Assembly (NCBI GenBank): GCA_026984275.1
Contig: JALSSM010000031.1
Span: forward strand, 1 to 5,245
Source: Gammaproteobacteria bacterium
GTDB lineage: Bacteria; Pseudomonadota; Gammaproteobacteria; CAJXQU01
DNA length: 5,245 nucleotides
Direction of reading: 5' to 3'
The notes below the pieces were generated by a model. The model did not search any database and was not told the DNA's origin. It saw nothing but the letters and a program-made list of their open reading frames with translations. Numbering within the stretch: the first letter of the stretch is position 1; each line of letters opens with the position of its first letter. This document shows positions 1-5,123 of the stretch, piece after piece. A program made the translations under genes and the position numbers.

Positions 1-313
1 CGAAATACTCCACCAAACGGGGTGCGGAATAGCTGTCGAGATGATCAACAATGGCATTCTCAGTCACATGGATCTGTTCACGTTCTAACAGTGTTGGTAC
101 AGGAATCACCATGGCAAAGTCTTTCACATCACCTTTGAAATCATTGCTCATGGTCAACACGGTGCGATCGCCATCGCGAACCATGACAACCTGTGATGCC
201 TTGTTGAATAATTTACTGTCCGCTTTGGCTACATAAAACCCACAAAAGGCATGACTGATCGCAGGCAGGATGGTTATCGCTATGATGCTAAAAAGTAATC
301 CGAGCTTTTTCAT
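1..313 (-). CDS. DUF2330 family secreted protein, 5' part only (3' end beyond the left edge)
   Basis: The reading frame stays open from an ATG at 313-311 to the window edge, giving the first 104 residues. It begins MKKLGLLF and has a typical Sec signal peptide: a basic start, a hydrophobic stretch at about residues 4-19, and likely cleavage after SHA at 22. The mature protein opens with FCGFYVAKAD (23-32) and continues with KASQVV, DFAMVIPVP (65-73) and SYSAPRLVEYF (94-104). I recognise this pattern as the start of the DUF2330 family (Pfam PF10092), periplasmic or membrane-anchored proteins of unknown function. The start is supported by a strong Shine-Dalgarno AAGGAG (plus-strand 320-325) 6 nt upstream. 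The start lies inside the end of the upstream RnfD-like gene, with a 26-bp overlap, so the two are very probably translationally coupled. The C-terminal part, where a membrane anchor could lie, cannot be seen. Confidence 0.85.
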   Translation of the reverse strand, partial: MKKLGLLFSIIAITILPAISHAFCGFYVAKADSKLFNKASQVVMVRDGDRTVLTMSNDFKGDVKDFAMVIPVPTLLEREQIHVTENAIVDHLDSYSAPRLVEYF

Positions 314-1133
314 AATGTTCTCCTTGTTGAACAGGCAGAGTAATTCCAGATGTCGGAGCTTGCCATAGAAACTTGTTTCCAGGTAAAAGCCGATCAATGA
401 CTGGGGTTAATAAACAACAGCCAACAAGTGCGTATAGCACGCCATTGGGCTGATAAAGAATGAATTGCACATAGCCAGCCACTAGAGTTACCAGTGCAGC
501 AAACAAAATCCGTCCGGGTCTGGAGTTCGGTGTGGTCATCGGATCCGAGATCATGAAAAAGGCAAAGATCAGCAATGCGCCACTTTGAAATTGATGAGCA
601 GGGATGGTTAAGGGATCGCCAAGCCAGAAAGCGCGGCCAAAGATCATCACTGCATAAAATGCAAGGAATGCAAACGTGATGTCTGAACGGCGTGATCGGT
701 TGATCACGATCATTCCCAAGCTGGCAATCAATAAAATAAATAACAGATCACGTCCCCATTGCCCGGAAGAAACCCAGGCCGAATCGAAACACAGGATCAT
801 GATCACCAGTGCAAAATTTGTTGGATTAAAAATGTGTTTGTTGTTCCAGCGGATGATGAATTTGCTACCAATGGTAATGAAAGCGGCCAGTGCAGCGAGT
901 GATAAGGTATCGGTTCTAAGTAATAAACAAAGTGATAAGCTGGAAATCAGAGCGCTGCGAGGATCGAATTTCGGAAGCTTTAGAAATCGAGTAAAACTGT
1001 ATTGAGTCAGTTGCGCGACAAAGAGAATGATCAATGCAATTTCAAACTGGATCTCAAAGTCCAGAAACAGCAGACCATAGATCAGCAAAAAGCTTAAAAT
1101 TCCGATTTGATAATATCTTGGATCACTTTGCAT
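288..1133 (-). CDS. Stand-alone NqrB/RnfD-like integral membrane protein (NQR2/RnfD/RnfE family)
   Basis: This 281-residue protein is strongly hydrophobic, with about eight to ten predicted membrane segments. It carries landmarks of the NQR2/RnfD/RnfE family (Pfam PF03116): SALISSLSLCLLLRT (60-74), KHIFNPTNFAL (99-109), GALLIFAFFMISDPMTTP (185-202) and NSRPGRILFA (203-212). In NqrB and RnfD an S/T-G-A-T motif carries FMN covalently bound to its threonine. The corresponding spot here reads SGAL (184-187), so covalent flavin at that site is unlikely. No other Nqr or Rnf subunit is in the window, so this is an orphan paralogue rather than part of a visible complex. The ATG at 1133 has a purine-rich AAAGAG 7 nt upstream (plus-strand 1141-1146). 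The gene overlaps the DUF2330 gene by 26 bp, suggesting the two products work together in the envelope. The electron-transfer or transport role is unproven. Confidence 0.85.
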   Translation of the reverse strand: MQSDPRYYQIGILSFLLIYGLLFLDFEIQFEIALIILFVAQLTQYSFTRFLKLPKFDPRSALISSLSLCLLLRTDTLSLAALAAFITIGSKFIIRWNNKHIFNPTNFALVIMILCFDSAWVSSGQWGRDLLFILLIASLGMIVINRSRRSDITFAFLAFYAVMIFGRAFWLGDPLTIPAHQFQSGALLIFAFFMISDPMTTPNSRPGRILFAALVTLVAGYVQFILYQPNGVLYALVGCCLLTPVIDRLLPGNKFLWQAPTSGITLPVQQGEHYEKARITF

Positions 1134-1185
1134 GGTTGTTCTCTTTGGAAGTCAGTTGCAAGCTATTAACGGCGATCATACACAA

Positions 1186-1191
1186 AAGGGG
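1186..1191 (+). promoter_or_regulatory. Ribosome binding site that decides the DUF123 start
   Basis: AAGGGG lies 9 nt before ATG 1201 (15 nt before ATG 1207). It supports a start at or just after 1201 rather than the upstream in-frame ATG at 1132, which has no such site and overlaps the divergent gene. Confidence 0.55.
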
Positions 1192-1200
1192 TTAAACGAA

Positions 1201-1647
1201 ATGTTAATGTCTATTTCTGAGACTAAAAAAGGCACCTATATCCTGATCATGAAAGCTGAAGTGACGACACAGATCGTGATCGGAAAACTGGGTTTGCTGA
1301 ATGTTGAGCCTGGTTTTTATGTTTATGTTGGCAGCGCATTTGGATCAGGTGGTTTGAAAGCCAGACTTGGGCATCACATGAAAATAGCCAGCAAACCACA
1401 CTGGCATATCGATTATTTAAGAAAAGAAATAAAACTGATCAAAATCTATTTTGATCAGTCTGGAGAGCGACTTGAATTTGATTGGGCCATCAGGCTGGAA
1501 AAAATGAAAGAAGCGGCTATTCCATTAGACGGCTTCGGAGCTTCTGATTGTGATGCAAGATCACATCTTTTTTATTTTAAAGATGAGCCTGATTTGAGTG
1601 ATCTACACATTGCAGGAGTGGATTGCATCCGCGAATTCCGAACTTAA
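1201..1647 (+). CDS. DUF123 / GIY-YIG-like nuclease family protein
   Basis: A small protein of 148 aa from the ATG at 1201. It shows the DUF123 pattern (Pfam PF01986, COG1833), a divergent branch of the GIY-YIG fold: KGTYILIM (10-17), PGFYVYVGSA (37-46, the GIY...YIG element), GGLKARLGHH (50-59, with the conserved Arg), HWHIDYL (67-73) and DCDARSHLFYF (116-126). The family is found alone or fused to endonuclease III in archaea. A nucleic-acid role is assumed from the fold and not shown. The frame is open back to an ATG at 1132, but that codon overlaps the start of the divergent RnfD-like gene and nothing before KGTYIL looks conserved. AAGGGG at 1186-1191 lies 9 nt before 1201, so I prefer 1201; 1207 (MSISETKK) is also possible. 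Codons 137-148 lie in or just after a REP-like palindrome, so the natural C-terminus appears to have been replaced. Confidence 0.8.
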   Translation: MLMSISETKKGTYILIMKAEVTTQIVIGKLGLLNVEPGFYVYVGSAFGSGGLKARLGHHMKIASKPHWHIDYLRKEIKLIKIYFDQSGERLEFDWAIRLEKMKEAAIPLDGFGASDCDARSHLFYFKDEPDLSDLHIAGVDCIREFRT

Positions 1648-1703
1648 CGAAGAGGAAAGTTACCTTATTAAATCTTGATTAGCGGATGCAATCCGCTCCA
1701 ACA
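1611..1703. repeat. REPIN-like inverted pair of REP-type palindromes
   Basis: The arm at 1611-1632 (core GGATTGCATCCGC) is matched in inverse orientation by 1682-1703, with 19 of 22 positions identical. The arms are separated by 49 bp. Each arm is itself a hairpin, since GCGGAT and ATCCGC pair around a TGC loop (exactly so in the right arm; the left arm has GTGGAT, allowing one G-T pair). The layout, a GGAG lead-in followed by a short GC-rich palindrome, twice and inverted within about 90 bp, is that of REP doublets (REPINs) moved by RAYT/TnpA-REP transposases in gammaproteobacteria. It sits between convergent genes, a usual REP location, and could stabilise or end both transcripts. There is no U-tract, so it is not a textbook intrinsic terminator. 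No RAYT gene is in this window. Confidence 0.7.
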
Positions 1704-1712
1704 GGCTAATGA

Positions 1713-2345
1713 TTAAATTGCATCCTGTGTTTGTTCTTCAGCCTGTGACTCCTCAAGTGCCTGTTGCAATTGTTTTGCGAGATCTTCGAATTGTTTCTGA
1801 AGTTCAGGAACACGTTCTTTTATCTGATCGCCGAGATTTTGAATCTCTTTTTCAATTTCAGGCATGGCTTTATCTAACTCATCCATTGAACTCTCAAATT
1901 CTTTTGAAAATTCTCTGGAGAATTTTTCACCAAATGTTTTTAATTCTCGGATTGCTTTTGCCAATTGCCCTTCTGAACTGACGGCATTGATCGTGGCATG
2001 GTAATCGACTTTCCATTTTTCGTTTTCTTTTACCAGCAGTGTTTCCAGAGGAACCTCGGTTGGGTTGTCGCTTTCAATAACTACAGTCGTTTCAATTTCC
2101 GCCGTATCACCATCGATCAGAATTTTACCAAAACCAGGCTTCGAGATTGAAACAAGATTCTCAGGTATGATTTTATCATGCAGGGATTTTTCAGAGATCA
2201 GTTTTTTAATCTGATCAACATTTTTTGTCTCCATTGCATGCCAGAAAGCCTGCGTCACTTCGAAAGGAGATTTGGGTTCATCCTGGCAAGCAGTAAGAAA
2301 AATACTGAGCAGAAGAAGTGAGAGCAGGGGAAATAATTTTTTCAT
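1713..2345 (-). CDS. Lipoprotein with NTF2-like (DUF4878-type) domain and C-terminal coiled coil
   Basis: A 210-residue protein with a lipoprotein signal: MKK, a leucine-rich core, and the lipobox LTAC with the acylated cysteine at 20. Gln follows the cysteine (position +2), which by the usual Lol rule predicts outer-membrane sorting. Residues 26-118 (SPFEVTQAFWHAMETKN...KISEKS-type helix, then alternating strands ending in KWKVDYHATI) resemble the DUF4878 / NTF2-like fold common in small lipoproteins. This is a pattern match only. Residues 124-205 are highly charged and helical, with regular hydrophobic spacing (for example MPEIEKEIQNLGDQI and VPELQKQFEDLAKQL), so they probably form a long coiled coil for self-association or reach into the periplasm. 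AAGGA (plus-strand 2355-2359) lies 9 nt before the ATG and overlaps the stop codon of the upstream gene. With a 12-bp gap, the two genes form an operon. Specific function unknown. Confidence 0.85.
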   Translation of the reverse strand: MKKLFPLLSLLLLSIFLTACQDEPKSPFEVTQAFWHAMETKNVDQIKKLISEKSLHDKIIPENLVSISKPGFGKILIDGDTAEIETTVVIESDNPTEVPLETLLVKENEKWKVDYHATINAVSSEGQLAKAIRELKTFGEKFSREFSKEFESSMDELDKAMPEIEKEIQNLGDQIKERVPELQKQFEDLAKQLQQALEESQAEEQTQDAI

Positions 2346-2357
2346 AGTTGTTTGTCC

Positions 2358-2837
2358 TTAGTTGTAAACGCAATATCCAAAATAATGATCCAGCACATGC
2401 GGATAGATCGCCCGCCAGTCAGGGTTTCCATTTTTATCAACAGGCCACCAGTTTTTTTCCATTCTCCAAAGCATATGGTAGTGCTGAGCGCAATTTTCAA
2501 GTGCCGCTTCCTTAAACCATTTTTTGCGTTTTTCTTCTGAAATATTTTCGTTGGAAAAATAATCGCGAATGATCAGAGGATAAGCCTTACCCAAATCGGG
2601 TACCTTGTCTTCTTCCAACTCAAGCTGATCAGTCTGTTTTGAAAAATTTAGTGCCATGGCATCCAGTGGTGACACGGGTTCGGCCGGATGTTCCAGCAGG
2701 CTGATCTGATCACAGATCTCCATTTGTCCATCAGCACAGGCGCTGATCAGGGATCCGACATGTTCAGGTTCTTCGGCCAATGAAGAAAATGAAAAAATAA
2801 TTAGAGGAATATAAATAATTCTAAAAGCGGATTTCAT
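2358..2837 (-). CDS. Exported four-cysteine protein of unknown function
   Basis: I do not recognise this family. From the ATG at 2837 it has 159 residues. It begins with a Sec signal peptide (MKSAFR, hydrophobic 7-20, likely cleavage after SLA at 21), giving a small periplasmic protein. The mature part has exactly four cysteines (34, 42, 116, 156), which could form two disulfides. It is rich in aromatic residues near the C-terminus, including W107, W124, W130, W131 and W141, and ends in HVLDHYFGYCVYN. An in-frame GTG at 2846 would add three residues, but that codon lies inside the Shine-Dalgarno AAAGGTG (plus-strand 2844-2850), which sits 6 nt before ATG 2837, so the ATG is preferred. It is the first gene of an operon with the downstream lipoprotein, hinting at a shared role in the cell envelope. 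Confidence 0.75.
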   Translation of the reverse strand: MKSAFRIIYIPLIIFSFSSLAEEPEHVGSLISACADGQMEICDQISLLEHPAEPVSPLDAMALNFSKQTDQLELEEDKVPDLGKAYPLIIRDYFSNENISEEKRKKWFKEAALENCAQHYHMLWRMEKNWWPVDKNGNPDWRAIYPHVLDHYFGYCVYN

Positions 2838-2864
2838 CGCTGGCACCTTTTTCTGTTATGTTTC

Positions 2865-2894
2865 ATGATATGTCTGACCATATAAAGAATGCAA
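2865..2894 (-). promoter_or_regulatory. Likely sigma-70 promoter of the four-cysteine protein / lipoprotein operon
   Basis: Read on the minus strand, TTGCAT (plus 2889-2894) and TATCAT (plus 2865-2870) are separated by 18 bp. They match the -35 and -10 consensus in 4 of 6 and 5 of 6 positions. A transcript starting near 2858 would carry a leader of about 20 nt containing the Shine-Dalgarno. The -35 box lies only 8 bp from the start codon of the divergent MOSC gene. Confidence 0.5.
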
Positions 2895-2901
2895 TTGTTC
2901 A

Positions 2902-3684
2902 ATGAATAAAGTTCGACTATCAAAGATCACTGTTTTTCCCGTCAAGGCATTATCAGGTGTGGATGTTGAAAGTAGTCAAATTACACCAGCAGGAGCGTTA
3001 CAGTACGATCGCCAGTTTGCGCTCAAAGATGAGAATGATCGCTTTGTGAATGGCAAGCGTTACCCTGAAGTGAATCAGATTGCTTCCAGTTTCGATCTTG
3101 ATCAGCCAATGATCAGCCTGGATATCTACGGTTTTGATGATCCACAATCTTTTGAGTTACGCGCTGGAAATAATCAACTGGAAGAGTGGTTCAGTGATTT
3201 TTTCGGCTTTAAGGTTCAGTTGCGGGAAAGTAAGGAGAGCGGTTTCCCGGATGATTTGCAACGCCCCGGGCCAACGGTGATCAGCACGGCAACACTGGAA
3301 GAAGTCACCTCGTGGTTTCCTGATTTGTCAGTGGATCAGATCAGGCGGCGTTTCCGAACCAATCTGGAGATCGAAAACTGTCCGGCATTCTGGGAAGATC
3401 AGTTAAATCGTGTGCCTGATCAGGGCGTTCGATTTCAAATCGGTGGAGTGTTATTCGAAGGGTTAAAACATTGCGTGCGCTGTCCGGTACCGACACAGGA
3501 TCCTGAGACGGGAGAAGCTTATTCAGACTTCGAGAAAATTTTCATGCAGAAACGCGAAGAAACTTTACCGGCCTGGATCGAAAAAACCGGGTTTGATCAC
3601 CACTACAGACTGGCGATCAATACCCGGATTGTTCAGATCAATGCCGAATTAAAACTCGGAGATGAACTTACGATTACACCTTGA
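2902..3684 (+). CDS. MOSC domain protein (YcbX/mARC-like, molybdenum-cofactor binding)
   Basis: A 260-residue cytoplasmic protein with the MOSC N-terminal beta-barrel (about 5-110; FPVKALSGV at 12-20, YDRQFALKDE at 35-44) followed by the MOSC domain (about 120-258; RRRFRTNLEIEN at 148-159, HCVRCPVPTQDPETG at 190-204). The CxRC segment (C191, C194) matches the region of mARC and YcbX that holds the cysteine ligand of molybdenum; I infer that C194 is the ligand. Such proteins reduce N-hydroxylated substrates (mARC, YcbX) or carry sulfur. E. coli YcbX has an additional C-terminal 2Fe-2S ferredoxin domain, which is absent here, so a separate electron donor would be needed. In-frame TGA at 2875-2877 limits the start to ATG 2902. 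There is no clear Shine-Dalgarno. The stop lies inside the end of the convergent chemotaxis gene (11-bp overlap). Confidence 0.9.
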   Translation: MNKVRLSKITVFPVKALSGVDVESSQITPAGALQYDRQFALKDENDRFVNGKRYPEVNQIASSFDLDQPMISLDIYGFDDPQSFELRAGNNQLEEWFSDFFGFKVQLRESKESGFPDDLQRPGPTVISTATLEEVTSWFPDLSVDQIRRRFRTNLEIENCPAFWEDQLNRVPDQGVRFQIGGVLFEGLKHCVRCPVPTQDPETGEAYSDFEKIFMQKREETLPAWIEKTGFDHHYRLAINTRIVQINAELKLGDELTITP

Positions 3685-4876
3685 ATGAACCAATCGCTTC
3701 ACCAACTCGTCCTGCCAGAGCTGACAGATCCTGACTGGTGTTGGTTGTAAGGTTGGCATTGTCTGCATTATCGACCGAGATGTCGTTGATGTTCACCACA
3801 TTACGGTTGATCTCTTCGGCCACAGTGCCCTGTTGTTCCGCCGCAACTGCAATCTGTGTAGAAACACGATCCAGTTCTTCGATTCCAGCAGAGATTTCTG
3901 ATAATGCCTGACCGGCAGCCTGTGCGAGATCAACACTGGACTCAGCTTGTTTCTGACCATTATCCATGACGCTGACAGCCTCTTTTGATCTTGCCTGTAA
4001 CTTTTCAATGATGGTCTGTATTTCCTGTGTAGATTCCTGAGTACGGCTGGCCAGAGAGCGCACTTCATCGGCCACGACCGCAAAACCACGGCCTTGTTCA
4101 CCCGCACGAGCCGCTTCAATGGCTGCATTCAACGCCAGCAGGTTAGTCTGTTCAGCAATACCCTGGATTACATCCAGCACCGAACCGATACTCTCACTGT
4201 CCTGCTCCAATGCGTGGATCACATCAGCCGCTTCGGAAACATTACCGGCCAATGTGTTGATGCCACTGATCGTCTCCTGGACCACGTTGGTTCCTTTCTG
4301 GGAGACTTTCGCTGCTTCTTTTGAAATGGCGGCACCACTGGAAGCATTTCTGGAAACTTCCTGTACGGAAGCCGTCATTTCATTCATGGCGGTGGCAACC
4401 TGTTCGGTTTCTGCCCGTTGACGCACGATCCCGTCCATGGTTTGAGCTGTAATTTCCGCCATCTTATCCGCATCCACAGCAACCTGACCGGTTGTCTCCT
4501 GAATTTCTTTGACCAGATAAGCAAAAGCACTCAGTACGGTATTTGTCGCTTTTGCCAGACGTGTTCCGAATGGATTAGTGCCACCTTCAAGCATTTGGGT
4601 CAAATCACATTTTCCATCAGTAATATCCTTGGCGATCCATTCCAGTGAACCGGTTGTATAATGAATAGGTTCGAGAACATAGTTTATCAGTTTCCGGCTG
4701 ATCAACCAGGCAAGCACACCGAATCCGGTGGTGACGGTGACAGCATAAGTCAGAACTTCGACGCTAAAAGAACCGGCCATCACCCAGCCCGTAGCGATGG
4801 CGGCCAGTAAAGCCGGGACAATGGAAAGTGACATCAGGGTCACCAGCATTTTGGTTTTTAATTTCAGTTTTGGCAT
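3674..4876 (-). CDS. Methyl-accepting chemotaxis protein with two membrane helices and no periplasmic sensor domain
   Basis: A 400-residue transducer. Two hydrophobic helices (about 9-33 and 41-60) are joined by a turn of only some seven residues, so no periplasmic ligand domain exists. A degenerate HAMP-like linker follows (about 60-118; LEPIHY near its start, FGTRLAKATN near its end), then the cytoplasmic signalling coiled coil. The highly conserved hairpin tip is at 241-276 (EQTNLLALNAAIEAARAGEQ, then GRGFAVVADEVR), where CheA and CheW bind. Glu/Gln-rich heptads around 150-175 and 340-360 are likely CheR/CheB methylation helices. The C-terminus (IGSFKV) lacks an NWETF-type CheR tether. Signals would have to be sensed in the membrane, through the HAMP region or via a partner. 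AAAGAGG (plus 4887-4893) is the ribosome site, 10 nt before the ATG. A sigma-28 promoter lies upstream, placing it in the flagellar regulon. Confidence 0.95.
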   Translation of the reverse strand: MPKLKLKTKMLVTLMSLSIVPALLAAIATGWVMAGSFSVEVLTYAVTVTTGFGVLAWLISRKLINYVLEPIHYTTGSLEWIAKDITDGKCDLTQMLEGGTNPFGTRLAKATNTVLSAFAYLVKEIQETTGQVAVDADKMAEITAQTMDGIVRQRAETEQVATAMNEMTASVQEVSRNASSGAAISKEAAKVSQKGTNVVQETISGINTLAGNVSEAADVIHALEQDSESIGSVLDVIQGIAEQTNLLALNAAIEAARAGEQGRGFAVVADEVRSLASRTQESTQEIQTIIEKLQARSKEAVSVMDNGQKQAESSVDLAQAAGQALSEISAGIEELDRVSTQIAVAAEQQGTVAEEINRNVVNINDISVDNADNANLTTNTSQDLSALAGRVGEAIGSFKV

Positions 4877-4921
4877 TGTGTGTTAACCTCTTTCTTGAGT
4901 TGTCTGTGTATTCTGTAAACG

Positions 4922-4948
4922 TTATCGACTGATTCGAATCCTGCTTTA
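4922..4948 (-). promoter_or_regulatory. Sigma-28 (FliA) flagellar promoter for the chemotaxis receptor
   Basis: On the minus strand the sequence reads TAAA (plus 4945-4948), exactly 15 bp, then GTCGATAA (plus 4922-4929). The established FliA consensus is TAAA-N15-GCCGATAA, so 11 of 12 defined positions match with exact spacing. Transcription would begin near 4914, giving a leader of about 38 nt that includes the AAAGAGG ribosome site. The position directly upstream of a receptor gene, a classic late flagellar gene, makes a chance match unlikely. Confidence 0.85.
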
Positions 4949-5123
4949 GAAAAAAATTTAACGATAAGCAAAAAATAATATTTCCCGGGTTGTCTTCAGC
5001 AAGCGGTGCTTCTGTTTACTTTGATTTACTATTTATGCTGCCTATGTGTTGTATATTATGTGAATTAAGGATTAAGCAATTAATATACCTAGATAACCTG
5101 AGCTCGGGATAAGGGATAGCCAT
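4949..5123. other. AT-rich gene-free stretch with a small inverted repeat
   Basis: I see no credible coding frame on either strand between the sigma-28 promoter and the large palindrome. The tract is AT-rich and contains GTATATTA at 5051-5058 paired with TAATATAC at 5081-5088, an exact 8-bp inverted repeat with a 22-bp spacer. The spacer holds a tandem ATTAAG motif. TTTACT is repeated at 5015-5020 and 5025-5030, a 10-bp spacing. These could be protein binding sites or simple AT-rich coincidence. No GATC occurs in this stretch. Confidence 0.4.

Noticed and set aside
51..236. Plus-strand 61-aa open frame
   Set aside because: It is antisense to the DUF2330 coding region, which has a signal peptide and family motifs; no ribosome site or recognisable protein.
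676..1005. Plus-strand 109-aa open frame
   Set aside because: It lies opposite the RnfD-like gene and its composition is that of a shadow frame.
1156..1184. Sigma-70 promoter for the DUF123 gene (TTGCAA, 17 bp, TACACA)
   Set aside because: The -10 match is poor, so I did not list it as a feature, though some promoter must lie in this short divergent gap.
1132..1200. N-terminal extension of the DUF123 gene to ATG 1132
   Set aside because: The extension overlaps the divergent gene's start codon, lacks a ribosome site and shows no conserved residues; AAGGGG before 1201 supports the shorter form.
1682..1703. Intrinsic terminator for the convergent genes
   Set aside because: The hairpin is strong but no T-run follows on either strand; it is better read as a REP arm, although it may still slow or stabilise transcripts.
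1709..1981. Plus-strand 90-aa open frame
   Set aside because: It is antisense to the coiled-coil end of the lipoprotein gene.
2352..2540. Plus-strand 62-aa open frame
   Set aside because: It is antisense to the four-cysteine protein gene and has no supporting signals.
2838..2846. GTG start for the four-cysteine protein, three codons upstream
   Set aside because: The GTG is part of the AAAGGTG Shine-Dalgarno for the ATG at 2837.
3793..4648. Several overlapping frames within the chemotaxis gene on both strands
   Set aside because: All are shadows of a long gene with unmistakable receptor motifs.
4994..5013. Small hairpin around AAGC-GGT-GCTT
   Set aside because: Only four contiguous base pairs and no context; within chance expectation.
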